DNA from: CAZLYF01 sp964586835
GTDB lineage: Bacteria > Bacillota > Clostridia > Christensenellales > Aristaeellaceae
Direction of reading: 5' to 3'
Length of the DNA stretch: 64,000 nt
Assembly: GCA_964586835.1 (NCBI GenBank)
Contig: CAZPIC010000005.1
Coordinates: 1 to 64,000 of the forward strand
Position 1 is the stretch's first letter; each line of letters begins with the position of its first letter. The notes beneath the pieces were generated by a model that saw nothing but the letters and a program-made list of their open reading frames with translations, did not search any database and was not told the origin of the DNA. Below are positions 8,815-18,385 of this stretch, in pieces. A program made the position numbers and the translations under genes.

Positions 8815-9579
8815 CTATTGTGGACGCATTGCTCCTAGAATCTCACCCACGTTTCCCCTGAGGATAATGTCCGCTTCATCGTCAATGCCGGAGGTGCCTC
8901 TGTTGATCAGGATCAGAGGATGGCCGTGGAAATGCCGTACCAGGCCGGCAGCAGGGTAAACGCTCATGGAGGTGCCGGCCACGATCAGGACCTCCGCGTC
9001 TCTCAGGTGTCTCAGCGTCCGTGATACGATGCCTTCGTTCAGGTGTTCCTCAAACAGCACGACGTCTGGACGAACGATGCCCCCGCAGCCACATCGCGGT
9101 GGGCCCTGACCTTTAAGTACCCTTTCCAGGGGAAAGCCCTTTTTGCAAAGAGAGCAATAGTTACGGTACACGCTGCCATGCAGTTCCAGCACGTTGCTGC
9201 TGCCGGCTTTCTGATGCAGCCCATCTATGTTTTGGGTGATGACTGCCCGAAGCCTGCCCTCTTTCTCCCACTCGGCGAGTTTCAGGTGAGCGGGATTTGG
9301 CTGCGCCTTCCGGATGGGGTGTAATACGCGTTCGCGGTAGAATTCGTAAAATGCGTCGGGGTGATGGCTGAAGAAGCTTAAGCCCAGCACAGTTTCCGGT
9401 GGATAGCGAAAGGCCTGGTGATAAATGCCGTCTGCAGAGCGGAAATCCGGAATGCCGCTTTCGGTGGACAGCCCTGCTCCGCCAAAGAAGACCATGTTGT
9501 CACAACTTGTCAGAATCTCCCTCGCCTTTTTAAAGAGCGTGAGGCTTGGAGTGGGAGGCAGAGCGTTCATTCCGTGCAT
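8815..9579 (-). CDS. Sir2-family NAD-dependent protein deacylase
   Basis: A 254-residue cytoplasmic sirtuin that removes acyl groups from lysines using NAD. It shows the NAD-binding GAGLSTESGIPDFRS motif at about 35-49 and TQNIDGLH at 115-122. The catalytic His is H134 in LELHG, and four zinc ligands are visible (C142, C145, C163, C165). GTSMSVYPA completes the NAD site. The start at 9579 has AAAGGAAT a few bases upstream; an internal ATG three codons later is an alternative. It stands alone between genes on the other strand. Confidence 0.92.
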   Translation of the reverse strand: MHGMNALPPTPSLTLFKKAREILTSCDNMVFFGGAGLSTESGIPDFRSADGIYHQAFRYPPETVLGLSFFSHHPDAFYEFYRERVLHPIRKAQPNPAHLKLAEWEKEGRLRAVITQNIDGLHQKAGSSNVLELHGSVYRNYCSLCKKGFPLERVLKGQGPPRCGCGGIVRPDVVLFEEHLNEGIVSRTLRHLRDAEVLIVAGTSMSVYPAAGLVRHFHGHPLILINRGTSGIDDEADIILRGNVGEILGAMRPQ

Positions 9580-9967
9580 CTGATCTATTCCTTTCCAAGG
9601 TCGCGGGCTTCAGGGACCGTACAAGTCTATTATTGAGGATATGCGCACAAGGCGCAAGGCGAGGAGTCTGCGACAAGCGAAGTGCATCTGAAGTCCCGCA
9701 TCAGCGAACGAAGCCGTTTCACCGTTTCGCGACAAAATGTACCACTGCTGCGTTGCTGTGCTTTGCGGACAGGAGATCGATCGCTTGATTTAACAGCTGT
9801 ACTGCACTATAGTTCCGCTTGAGACAGTGCCCATGGGCGATCCGCTGGGTATTATGACCGCGGTGGCTGGGCACTGCGTTGATGGGAAATGACTCTGGAA
9901 GCGCTTCCGTGAGGTACGTCTTCACAGCCGGACCGATGCGGCAATAGCGTCGTTTTGAGGTGGATGC
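9580..9967. other. Intergenic region between sir2 and glycerate kinase
   Basis: About 390 bases between divergent genes. No promoter boxes stand out. A reverse-strand frame runs through it into the kinase gene, but the portion inside the kinase is an antisense shadow and the remainder matches no family I recognise. No RNA gene is seen. Confidence 0.4.
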
Positions 9968-11119
9968 ATGAGAATTATCGCCGCGCCTGATTCCTACAAG
10001 GGATCTTTGTCCGCCCTTGAGATTGTGGATCTGCTGGTTAAAGCGGCAGCAGAGGTGTTTGAGGACGTGGAGACCATCGGGCTGCCGGTGGCCGACGGTG
10101 GCGAAGGCACGGTGGATTCTTTGCTGTATACCATGGGAGGGGAAAAGTACAGTGCCCGGGTGACGGGACCCCTTGGGGACCCGGTCACCGCGCACGTTGG
10201 AATACTGAAGGGCGGCAGGACCGCGGTGATGGAGATGGCACAGGCGTCTGGCCTATCCTTGTTAAGCCACGACAGGCTGGACCCGCTTCGCGCCACTTCT
10301 CGGGGCATGGGAGAACTGCTTCTCGCAGCGCTCGACAGTGGGGTAAAAGAAATCCTTATAGGGATCGGGGGAAGCGCCACCAACGATGGCGGCGTCGGCT
10401 TTCTTCGCGCGCTGGGCGCGCGGTTCCGGGATGCCGACGGCAAAGAGACTCCGGAAGGTGGAGGCTTCCTCCACCTGATCAGGAAAGCGGATTTCTCAGG
10501 CCTTGATCCGAGGCTTAAGCGCGTCGGCATCCGCGTGATCTGTGACGTCTCCAATCCCCTGTTAGGAGAAACCGGCGCTACCTATATCTACGGACCACAG
10601 AAGGGAGTCTCAGCCGGGCTTTGCCTGATACTGGACGAAGGGATGGGGAACTTCGCCCAGGTTGTGGAGGATGCTCTGGGGATCTCTTTTCGAGACGCAG
10701 CAGGCGCGGGGGCTGCTGGGGGAATGGGCTTCGCGCTGGGCGGAGTGCTGGGGGCAGCGTTGATGCGTGGCGTGGACGCTGTGCTGGACATCGCGGATTT
10801 TGAGAAGCTTGTTCGTGGTGCAGATCTGGTGGTCACAGCTGAAGGCCGCATGGACAGACAGTCCATCGAGTTTGGAAAGGTCCCTGTTGGAGTTGCGGCC
10901 AGATGCCATCAATACAAAATCCCGGTGGTCGCCATTGTTGGGGGCATGACAAAGGATGCCATGGCCTTCTGTGGAGAAAACGCCAGTCTGATGACAACGG
11001 TCAATGACATCATGAGCCTTGAGGAAGCCCTGAAGATGGCAGCTGAGCTCTTTTATGACGCGGCAGTCCGCATGTTCAGGATGATCAGGATCGGGGGAAG
11101 CATACGCGGCGGCGTATGA
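9968..11119 (+). CDS. Glycerate kinase (GlxK/GarK family)
   Basis: A 383-residue enzyme that phosphorylates D-glycerate with ATP, feeding it into glycolysis. The N terminus MRIIAAPDSYKGSLSA and the VADGGEGT block are hallmarks of the family. So are the IGGSATNDGG loop near residue 140 and EGRMDRQSIEFGK near residue 294. Length is normal. The ATG at 9968 follows TTTTGAGGTGGATGC. It is not part of an operon. Glycerate arises from glucarate/galactarate breakdown and other acid pathways, which would fit the nearby sugar-acid genes (inference). Confidence 0.92.
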   Translation: MRIIAAPDSYKGSLSALEIVDLLVKAAAEVFEDVETIGLPVADGGEGTVDSLLYTMGGEKYSARVTGPLGDPVTAHVGILKGGRTAVMEMAQASGLSLLSHDRLDPLRATSRGMGELLLAALDSGVKEILIGIGGSATNDGGVGFLRALGARFRDADGKETPEGGGFLHLIRKADFSGLDPRLKRVGIRVICDVSNPLLGETGATYIYGPQKGVSAGLCLILDEGMGNFAQVVEDALGISFRDAAGAGAAGGMGFALGGVLGAALMRGVDAVLDIADFEKLVRGADLVVTAEGRMDRQSIEFGKVPVGVAARCHQYKIPVVAIVGGMTKDAMAFCGENASLMTTVNDIMSLEEALKMAAELFYDAAVRMFRMIRIGGSIRGGV

Positions 11120-11353
11120 AGCATCAGCATGCATGTGGCGACTGGAGAAAGGCGTCTGCATGCGGGAGTTGAAGGCTGGCTGCCGTGGGAAGACCATGGA
11201 TTGCCAATAGCTTGCTCTCGGGTCGGTGACGACACCAAAGAAAGGTCATCTGCCAAGCTGTCATCCGGGTACGGCGCAGCTGTCGGAGGCTGTTTCATGA
11301 GACAAAGGAAGACAGGGGCGAGAAGTGACGGAAAGGGGAGAGTCGCCCTCTGT

Positions 11354-14053
11354 CTAGGGAACGATCTTTAGCGTGACGATCTCGAAGGGTTTGACGCTCA
11401 ACTTTGCGCTGTGTCCATCTAATTCAACGCCTCCAAGCGTGTCCTCTCGCAGGTTGGCGTACTGGATATCTGAAAAAATGAATGAGAACCGGAGGGTCGC
11501 TTCAACCGCTGCGGGCGTGGTATTGAAGAAACGAAGGATGTACGCGTCCTCAAACTCGCACTGCTTAAACGCCGTGACCTGCAGCGCCGGAGTTTCCAGA
11601 TCTACAGCGCTGTAGCGTGGAGGCAGGGGTCCCTTTTTGCCTGTGGCCAGCTGCATCGTTCGCATTGGCAGGTTGTAGGCATGGGCTTCGGCGTAAGTGG
11701 CATGGTGGGCCCAGGTGCCAGTGTGGGGAATGATGCTGTACTCAAAGTCCCACAAGCCCAGACACTGCGCTTCGGGAGTTTCCACGTTCCAGGCGGCCAT
11801 GTCTGCCCGTGTCTTAATGACTCGCCGGCTCATGACTCCGGTGCATCGTAGCAGCGTGATGGTTAGCACCGTCTGTCGGTCTTCATCGTAGGCTTCGTAC
11901 TCGTGCAGGCCGCGGTTGGCAATGGTTAGGCCAAACTGGCCATCATTCGCCTCACAGAAGTCTTTTTGGGGGTGTGTGTTGAATATCTCCTGGCGATTTG
12001 GATCGATGTCCGGATGGGTATCGCGCCGGTCTACGGAAAACGCGCCCGCGGACCAGTGGTGCTCCGCCTTGATGCCTGTGGGAAACAGCACGCGCAAACG
12101 ATGGTTGCGTGCTGTGTTGTCTACGCGGGTTCGAACCTCCACGCGCCGAATGCCTGGGTACAGCGTGACAACGGAGGAGAAGGCGCAGTTTGTACGCCTT
12201 GTGCTGCGTCCGCTTCCCTGTTCGTCCAAGTCTTCCGGAAGGCGCAGAACGCCTTCGAAAATGAAGGACTGGCGTACCGAATCGAAATCCAACATCCGGG
12301 CGGACAGAGAAGCAGGATCCGCGTACACCGTGACATCCGCATCGGGCGGACAGTAGGTGTAGGTATCCCCACAATCACCTCCGTCCGCAAGCTGACAGAG
12401 CCCTCGGAGCGTCCTGCCGGACTGCTTGTCATGTACGGTAATGCCGGCGTTTTCCAGATCGGGTTCGACGATGAAGTACTCGTTCTCAAGCCTCGTCGTC
12501 AGAGGTGTCTTTGGAACACCGGATCCATCATATACGGGCAGGACTTTGAGGGTTTTGTAGCCCATTGCGGGAATGTCCTCCGCCAGAAAGGCGATACGGC
12601 AGCGGTTGACGTTGTACTCGCGGGGGAAACGCCGGGTTCCCAGATCCATGTGGTTGTCCACCCATGCGTCAAGCAGTGTGGCGGGAAGTTCACGTTCGCC
12701 GTCAAACACCCGCACGCGAGATGGCGGCGGACGCAATGCTCCTACGCTGTTGTCCAGCGTTCGGAGGGGATAACGCCCTTTAGAATCCGTACGATTGAAG
12801 TCCTGGATGTGGGTGGGACGTAAGTCGAAATCGACGGTCGCTTCCACATAGTCGTTCCTTGAAGTACCTGTCGTGTTAAACACGGTCAGCGCGGCCCCGT
12901 CGGGAATACCACTGGTGTCTATGGAGGCGGCATGCTCGCGTGCCATATCGAAGAGGGCTTCGCCTATTTCGCGTACCTGCTGATAGCGGCACATCATCGC
13001 CCGATGCACCCGGTCCGCGGAGCAGCCACAGATGCTGTCGTGGGGAAGGTTTTCCATCAGCAGCTTCCAGGCAACGGTCAGGATGTCACGCGGATACGCC
13101 ATACCGTGAAGCGCATACAGCGCATGCAGGGGTTCCAGCTCGTTTTCCAGCATCCGGGAGGCAAAGTGGTTTTCTTGTTTCAGATAAGTCCGGCTGGAAA
13201 GCGTTGAGAACAGGAGGATGGAACGGCTTGACCCGCAAACCTCGCCCTCAATCTCTTTAAGGCCCGGGCCCACTGAACGCTTGAGCTCCCTGACAAACTC
13301 CGGCAGGCTTGTATGCACGATATGGCCGTTTTTCATGATACGGTTGGCATCCTTGATCGTTTGCGACAAGCAGCGGGAGGGCTCCATATGGTCGCCGCCA
13401 ACGGAAAGATAGATATGATCTGTCGTAGCATATCCGTGGAAGTTTTCAATAAACCGATCAAGACGGTCAGCTGCGATCATGGGATCGTCCGACAGCTCGG
13501 CTCCTGTGCAGTAACCATCGGGCATCAGGATGGCGAAGACACGACTGCCATTTGGAGCACGCCAATAAAACTCCGTCTTGTCCATCTCTCGGGTAGCTCC
13601 CCGCCAGAAGATGATCGTATCCATGCCAAGGCCCGTCAGGATCTGGGGGATCTGGGAAGGATGGCCAAAGGAATCCGGCAGGTAGCCAATCTGCATCTTT
13701 TCCACGCCTAACCCCTTAGCAATTCGCGTGCCCAGGAGGTAATTGCGGATGTGGCTCTCCCCGCTGATCAGAATCTCGTCTGGCAGGATATACCAAGGGC
13801 CGATCAGGATACGGCCCTCTCGAATCAACGCTGTGAGCCTTTCGCGCTGATGGGGCTTCACAGCCAGAAAGTCCTCCAGCAACAAGGTCTGCCCATCCAG
13901 CATGAAGGATACAAACTCCGGATCGCTATCAAGGATTGTCATGAGTTCATCGATCAGGTGCACAAGGCGGACACGGGTTTTCTGAAAATCCATGTACCAT
14001 TCACGATCCCAGTGAGTATTGGTGACGGCATGAAGTGTGTACTCATTTTCCAT
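11354..14053 (-). CDS. Glycoside hydrolase family 38 alpha-mannosidase
   Basis: An 899-residue retaining alpha-mannosidase without a signal peptide, so it acts on imported oligosaccharides in the cytoplasm. The N-terminal NTHWDREWY segment supplies zinc ligands His and Asp. The nucleophile Asp lies in GYLPDSFGHPSQIP near residue 120, and the later ENLPHDSICGC segment near residue 330 supplies another zinc His. The C-terminal two-thirds are beta-sandwich domains of the family. The ATG at 14053 was chosen because GGAGG lies ten bases upstream. It is the last gene of a sugar ABC transporter operon, which points to import and hydrolysis of mannose-containing oligosaccharides. Confidence 0.92.
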   Translation of the reverse strand: MENEYTLHAVTNTHWDREWYMDFQKTRVRLVHLIDELMTILDSDPEFVSFMLDGQTLLLEDFLAVKPHQRERLTALIREGRILIGPWYILPDEILISGESHIRNYLLGTRIAKGLGVEKMQIGYLPDSFGHPSQIPQILTGLGMDTIIFWRGATREMDKTEFYWRAPNGSRVFAILMPDGYCTGAELSDDPMIAADRLDRFIENFHGYATTDHIYLSVGGDHMEPSRCLSQTIKDANRIMKNGHIVHTSLPEFVRELKRSVGPGLKEIEGEVCGSSRSILLFSTLSSRTYLKQENHFASRMLENELEPLHALYALHGMAYPRDILTVAWKLLMENLPHDSICGCSADRVHRAMMCRYQQVREIGEALFDMAREHAASIDTSGIPDGAALTVFNTTGTSRNDYVEATVDFDLRPTHIQDFNRTDSKGRYPLRTLDNSVGALRPPPSRVRVFDGERELPATLLDAWVDNHMDLGTRRFPREYNVNRCRIAFLAEDIPAMGYKTLKVLPVYDGSGVPKTPLTTRLENEYFIVEPDLENAGITVHDKQSGRTLRGLCQLADGGDCGDTYTYCPPDADVTVYADPASLSARMLDFDSVRQSFIFEGVLRLPEDLDEQGSGRSTRRTNCAFSSVVTLYPGIRRVEVRTRVDNTARNHRLRVLFPTGIKAEHHWSAGAFSVDRRDTHPDIDPNRQEIFNTHPQKDFCEANDGQFGLTIANRGLHEYEAYDEDRQTVLTITLLRCTGVMSRRVIKTRADMAAWNVETPEAQCLGLWDFEYSIIPHTGTWAHHATYAEAHAYNLPMRTMQLATGKKGPLPPRYSAVDLETPALQVTAFKQCEFEDAYILRFFNTTPAAVEATLRFSFIFSDIQYANLREDTLGGVELDGHSAKLSVKPFEIVTLKIVP

Positions 14054-14129
14054 CAATGAACTCCTCCGTATCCGTGCCTTGTAAAGCACATGAAAAACTC
14101 AGGGAAAGCACTGTCCAGTGGCGAAGCGA

Positions 14130-15230
14130 TCAGCAGTCTGGGCCGAGAGGGGAGCCACCAGCGCTTGTCTGGATGGATCGCACCGTATCCCCAACCTGCA
14201 TTTCAGGCTCACAATTGTATCGGATGACCTTGTCATCCGGTCTGCCTTCAATCTCCTGCAGGAGCACGGAGGCAGACAGGCGGCCCATCTCGTAGAAAGG
14301 TTGGCTGATGCCGGAAATCCTCTTACTGGCGATCGTGCTAAGCTCTCTGGCGTCATAGGAAACCAGCGACACGTCTTCGGGAACACGTTTTCCCATGCGA
14401 TGAAAAGCCCCCAGAAGTTCCATCCCGACGTTGTCATTAATCGAGAAAACCGCCGAATAGGAGAGGGAGCCAAGAACTTGCTCCAGCTGGCGCATGGTCT
14501 CCTCGCGCAGCGTTTCACGGTTTCCCTCAAACTTGACGATCAGCGACTCGTCGTACGGAAGGCCGTGATCGGTCAATGCCAGACGGTATCCCAACCATCG
14601 TTCCTGCGTGGCGGAACAGAAAACACTTTGTACAAACAGGATGCGGCGATGTCCCTGCTGGATCAGGTACGAAGTAAGCCGATATGCCCCGGACACGTTG
14701 TCGCTTCCTACAGTGCGAATGCGAAAGTCAGTATCACACATCATGCGGTCCAGGAAGACTACTTTTGCTCCGCTGCGCATGATCATCTTCAGGATGAGAT
14801 CACTGCCTCGGTGAACGCCATGGATATCAGAGGGGGTGAGGATAAAGCCTGAGACCTGCCTGTCTATCAGTCGCCTGATAATGACCTCGTGCTTGTGAAA
14901 CTCGGTCTCGTGCGAGGCGACGATTAAATCGTGGCCAGCCGCATGCGCGACATCTTCTATCCCTCTCAGGGCGGAAGCCCAGGTCGGGGAAGCGACATCC
15001 ACCACAATCGCGGCAAGTAGTTTCAGCCGTTCGGCGCTGTCCACCGAGACGAAATATCCTTTGCGGGGAATGCTGGAGAGCAAGCCCTGCGTCTGAAGGA
15101 TTTCAAGCGCTTTGTGCATGGTAGTCACGCTGCACGCGAATTCCTGCGACAGTTTTCGTATGCTGGGAAACTGATCGCCGCGGCGAAAGCCTTTTGTTCC
15201 AAGCAGGGTCTTGAGACGCTCTGAAATCAC
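14130..15230 (-). CDS. GntR-LacI hybrid transcriptional regulator
   Basis: A 366-residue regulator with a GntR winged helix-turn-helix at residues 1-65 (RRGDQFPSIRKLSQEFACS, TTMHKALEILQTQGLL). A LacI/ribose-binding-type sensor domain follows, including FSINDNVGMELLGAFHRMGKRVPEDVSLVSYD. This architecture is that of AraR-like regulators that release DNA when a sugar binds. It lies inside the alpha-mannosidase ABC operon, between permease and hydrolase. The start is taken as GTG at 15230; the reading frame continues a few codons upstream without a better start. The palindrome at 18363-18376 is a plausible operator. Confidence 0.88.
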   Translation of the reverse strand: MISERLKTLLGTKGFRRGDQFPSIRKLSQEFACSVTTMHKALEILQTQGLLSSIPRKGYFVSVDSAERLKLLAAIVVDVASPTWASALRGIEDVAHAAGHDLIVASHETEFHKHEVIIRRLIDRQVSGFILTPSDIHGVHRGSDLILKMIMRSGAKVVFLDRMMCDTDFRIRTVGSDNVSGAYRLTSYLIQQGHRRILFVQSVFCSATQERWLGYRLALTDHGLPYDESLIVKFEGNRETLREETMRQLEQVLGSLSYSAVFSINDNVGMELLGAFHRMGKRVPEDVSLVSYDARELSTIASKRISGISQPFYEMGRLSASVLLQEIEGRPDDKVIRYNCEPEMQVGDTVRSIQTSAGGSPLGPDC

Positions 15231-15251
15231 TTCATGGTATTCGATCGTTGC

Positions 15252-16094
15252 TCACCCTTTGATGGCCCCTTCCGTCAGCCCGCTGATCAATGCTTTTTGC
15301 AGTACCAGGAACACAAGGAGGATGGGAATGCAGGCGATCACACCCGCTGCAGTCAGCCCGCCCCACTGGATGCCCTCATGGGAGATAAATGAAATGACAC
15401 CCGCCGGGATGGTCTTGAGATGATCAGAGTGCAAGAAGGTCATAGAAATCATCAACTCTTGCCAGGCACTGATGAATACAGTAAGCCCGGCTGCCATGAC
15501 ACCTGGCATTGCCAACGGCAGAATCACTGAAAACAGCCGCTTCAGAACCCCGCAACCATCAATGATAGCCGCTTCGTCAATGGTTCTGGGGATACTTTGA
15601 AAATAGCTGGTCAACAGCCAGATTGCAACTGGAACAAAGAACCCTGCGTAGGTGACCAAGATGGACACATAGCTGTCAAGGAGTTTGAACCTGCTCCAGA
15701 TCATGTACAAAGGGATGATCAGCGTTGTCAGAGGAAGCATTTGAGAGGAGAGCATCAACAGAAAAAACGGCTTTCTTCCCCGAAATCGGTAACGGCTGAC
15801 AGCGTAAGCTGCCAAGGAGGCGATGAACAGACAGCTAACAACCGTGATGACCGACAGCGTCATGGAGTTCGTGAAATAGCGGAATATGGGTGTGCGTTCG
15901 TAGACGTCCCCGTAGTTATCCAGCGTGACCGTATGTGGGATCAGTCTTGTCGACTCCGAGAAAATCTCTGTCCGCGGCTTCAGAGACGTCACGAGAAGCC
16001 AATACATAGGAAACAGCGCGAGGACAAAAAAGACAGCGATCACAGCCCCAGAGGCCACGCGCCTGACAGTTTTCAACAAAACATCCTTTTCCAT
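15252..16094 (-). CDS. Sugar ABC transporter permease, MalG type
   Basis: A 280-residue inner-membrane permease of the CUT1 carbohydrate uptake class with six membrane spans. The EAA loop contacting the ATPase reads TIDEAAIIDGCGVLKRLFSVILPLAMPG split around residue 185. No ATPase gene is in this operon, so a shared MsmK-type ATPase must energise it; one candidate is encoded at 40239-41393. It starts three bases after the end of the companion permease gene. Confidence 0.92.
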   Translation of the reverse strand: MEKDVLLKTVRRVASGAVIAVFFVLALFPMYWLLVTSLKPRTEIFSESTRLIPHTVTLDNYGDVYERTPIFRYFTNSMTLSVITVVSCLFIASLAAYAVSRYRFRGRKPFFLLMLSSQMLPLTTLIIPLYMIWSRFKLLDSYVSILVTYAGFFVPVAIWLLTSYFQSIPRTIDEAAIIDGCGVLKRLFSVILPLAMPGVMAAGLTVFISAWQELMISMTFLHSDHLKTIPAGVISFISHEGIQWGGLTAAGVIACIPILLVFLVLQKALISGLTEGAIKG

Positions 16095-16097
16095 GCC

Positions 16098-16988
16098 TTA
16101 ATTATCCTCAAATCTCATCGCTGTACGCACATAGGGAATGCACAAAAGCGCCATCAGGATCAGCGATAGGATCGCCATGGCTGCGGATTGGCCGTACTTG
16201 TAACTCTGGAACCCCAGCAAATACGTGTAGACCGGCATGGTGGAGGTGGCCCGACCGGGCCCGCCATTGGTCATAATGAAAATAAGGTCGAAGTAATTAA
16301 GTGTCCACATTGTCGTGACGACGCCGGTAGTCGAAATGACCGGCAGCAAATGGGGAAGCTTGATGTGCAAGAATGTAGCCAGACCATTTGCGCCGTCAAT
16401 CCTGGCGGCTTCAAGCTGGTCTTCCGGGAGGTTTTGAAGACCGGCTAGAAGTGTGATAAACCAAAAAGGAAAGGCCTTCCAAGTGTTGACGGCGATGACG
16501 GAGAAGAGCGCGTATTTTTTATCACCCAGCCAGAGGATGGGGCTGCTGATGAGCTTCATTTGCCTGAGAAGGCCGTTGATGATGCCCAGGTCGGCTTGCA
16601 ACATCCAGCTCCAGATAAGGCAGACCACTACGCCTGGCAAAATCCACGGCAACATGAATACGGAACGCAGCAGACCTTGTCCCCTCCGCAAGCCGTTTAC
16701 GATCAGGGCTAGAAGGAGCCCGATCAGCATCTGAGATGCCACACCACAGACAGTCCAGATGATGGTGTTGGAAAGCACCGTCAAAAAAGCGTTGCTCTGG
16801 AGAATATCCTGATAATTCTTAAGCCCGAGCCAGGTTCTGACCGGGCTGCTGGCATTCCATTTGAATAGGCTGATGACCAGGTTGTATCCAAGGGGAAAGG
16901 CGATCACCAACAGGAAGAAAAGAGCAGCCGGCAGAATCAACAGGTACGGCTCTAACCTTCTGCGCCAAACCCTGCCTGATGAAATCAT
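16098..16988 (-). CDS. Sugar ABC transporter permease, MalF type
   Basis: A 296-residue CUT1 permease with six membrane spans and the EAA-type loop QLEAARIDGANGLATFLHIKLPHL near residue 200. It pairs with the MalG-type permease downstream. The ATG at 16988 follows TTGAGGTAACGTC. A stem-loop separates it from the upstream binding-protein gene, a common way to keep binding-protein mRNA more abundant than permease mRNA. Confidence 0.92.
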   Translation of the reverse strand: MISSGRVWRRRLEPYLLILPAALFFLLVIAFPLGYNLVISLFKWNASSPVRTWLGLKNYQDILQSNAFLTVLSNTIIWTVCGVASQMLIGLLLALIVNGLRRGQGLLRSVFMLPWILPGVVVCLIWSWMLQADLGIINGLLRQMKLISSPILWLGDKKYALFSVIAVNTWKAFPFWFITLLAGLQNLPEDQLEAARIDGANGLATFLHIKLPHLLPVISTTGVVTTMWTLNYFDLIFIMTNGGPGRATSTMPVYTYLLGFQSYKYGQSAAMAILSLILMALLCIPYVRTAMRFEDN

Positions 16989-17013
16989 GACGTTACCTCA
17001 ATCTTCCCAGAAA

Positions 17014-17045
17014 GAGAGGCCGCCGCTTTGACAGGGCGGCCTCTC
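17014..17045 (-). promoter_or_regulatory. Intercistronic stem-loop after the sugar-binding protein gene
   Basis: GAGAGGCCGCC at 17014-17024 pairs perfectly with 17035-17045 around a 10-base loop, in the gap between the binding-protein stop and the permease start. No T-run follows, so partial termination or 3' protection of the binding-protein message is likely. Confidence 0.6.
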
Positions 17046-17057
17046 CACGCTGAATGC

Positions 17058-18320
17058 CTATTGGTTTACAATGTCGTTGATGGCCTGATCCAGTTCCTTT
17101 GCAGCGTCTTCCGGGCTGATGTCCCCGTTGATCACACGTGACACCATTTCCCAGGAGGCAAGGTCGATCTCGGAGTAGAAAACAGTCTTCACAGCCTGCG
17201 CCTGCCTGGCGTACTTGATCTGCTCTGCCCAGACTTCGTATTTGGGATTGGTGCCAAACTTCGTCTGGCCAACTCCCGTAGATGTGGGCGGAATGTCACT
17301 CATCAGCTTGGCGTTATACTTCTCGCTACACATCAGCTTGGCCAGGGAGACCGCCTGCTCCGGATGCTCAGTGGCTGCGGAGACAACCATGCCAAAGCCA
17401 CCACCAAACGATCCGTGGGGAGAAGACTCGTCCATCCTGGGTATCATGGCAAATTTGTACCAATCTGCTTCTTCCAGTTCGGGATTGACATTGGTCGGCC
17501 ACGTGCCTGCGATGATCATTGCGACCCTCTGCTGGGCGAACAACACAGAAAGTTCCTGATGATCAAGAGCGTTGAAGTCCGGCTCATAATAGGGTTTCAT
17601 GTCAGCCAGAAGCCTCAAATAGTCGACAAAGGGATCCTCCAACACCCTGGATGCGAAGGTTTCTGTGTCAATCATGGAATAATCCACCGCGCATAAAAGA
17701 CTGGAAGTGGGCATCTCCCTGAGCTTCAGATCCATGCCAAAGCCGTAGACCTGTCCCCTGTCGGTGACCACCTGCGAGCAAGCAGCAGCCGCTGCCTTCA
17801 TCTCTTCCCAGGTCTCCGGTGGTTGATTCGGGTCAAGCCCCGCCAGCTCGAAGATCTCCGTATTGTACCACAACACACGGCAGTCCGTTGAGTAGGGGAT
17901 GCCAAGGTGGCGTCCGCGCTGCGTGTACATTGCCAGCACGCCCGGGAAGTACTCGTCGAAGTAGTCCGGGTCCACATGGTCTGTCAGGTCCAGGAAGAAT
18001 CCGCCATTGGCAAAGGCGGGGAAGTCTGGATTGTTGACAAGGAAAACGTCGGGAGCGTTGCCGCTTGCGATCATGGTCGGCAACTTGGTCGTCCACGTGC
18101 CCCAGGGATCGTAGCTAATCTCCAGGGTGAATCCGGGGTTCAATGCCTCAAACTCTGCCTTGAGTTCTTCGAAACCCTCCTTGTACAGGGGGTCTCCGGG
18201 CCAGCTGTCGAAGGCGTAGTACCGGATCACCCCTCCTTCAGCGTGAGCCGTTACGGAGAACAGTATGCCTGTCAGCAGGCAAAGGGAGACGAGCAGCCTG
18301 AGAAGACGCCTTTTTTCCAT
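17058..18320 (-). CDS. Extracellular sugar-binding protein of ABC transporter (CUT1)
   Basis: A 420-residue solute-binding protein of family 1. Residues 1-27 form a signal peptide (hydrophobic core LLVSLCLLTGILFSVTAHA) without a lipobox cysteine. Family features include GNAPDVFLVNNPDFPAFANGG split around residue 95, GIPYSTDCRVLWYNTEIF and MIIAGTWPTN. The ATG at 18320 follows CAAGGAGGTATCCC. It is the first gene of the operon with two permeases, a GntR-LacI regulator and alpha-mannosidase, so a mannosyl oligosaccharide is the likely ligand. Confidence 0.92.
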   Translation of the reverse strand: MEKRRLLRLLVSLCLLTGILFSVTAHAEGGVIRYYAFDSWPGDPLYKEGFEELKAEFEALNPGFTLEISYDPWGTWTTKLPTMIASGNAPDVFLVNNPDFPAFANGGFFLDLTDHVDPDYFDEYFPGVLAMYTQRGRHLGIPYSTDCRVLWYNTEIFELAGLDPNQPPETWEEMKAAAAACSQVVTDRGQVYGFGMDLKLREMPTSSLLCAVDYSMIDTETFASRVLEDPFVDYLRLLADMKPYYEPDFNALDHQELSVLFAQQRVAMIIAGTWPTNVNPELEEADWYKFAMIPRMDESSPHGSFGGGFGMVVSAATEHPEQAVSLAKLMCSEKYNAKLMSDIPPTSTGVGQTKFGTNPKYEVWAEQIKYARQAQAVKTVFYSEIDLASWEMVSRVINGDISPEDAAKELDQAINDIVNQ

Positions 18321-18362
18321 GGGATACCTCCTTGATATGGGTCTTGTCGTGAAAAAACAGCT

Positions 18363-18376
18363 GTATCATCTGATAC
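18363..18376 (-). promoter_or_regulatory. Putative operator palindrome of the mannosidase operon
   Basis: GTATCA at 18363-18368 and TGATAC at 18371-18376 are perfect inverted repeats around TC. They lie at about +3 to +16 relative to the predicted start of the operon promoter, a repressor position. The GntR-LacI regulator in the same operon is the natural candidate to bind here (inference). Confidence 0.5.
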
Positions 18377-18385
18377 GATGCTGTT

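Noticed and set aside
9719..9967. Reverse-strand frame continuing out of the glycerate kinase gene as a transposase relic
   Set aside because: Some stretches look protein-like, but I cannot match them to any transposase, so no claim is made.
12121..12145. GGTTCGAACC-like string as a tRNA T-arm
   Set aside because: It lies inside the alpha-mannosidase coding region and no cloverleaf surrounds it. No tRNA was found anywhere in the window.
11966..12823. A 285-codon plus-strand open frame
   Set aside because: It is antisense to the GH38 alpha-mannosidase and shows no independent signal.
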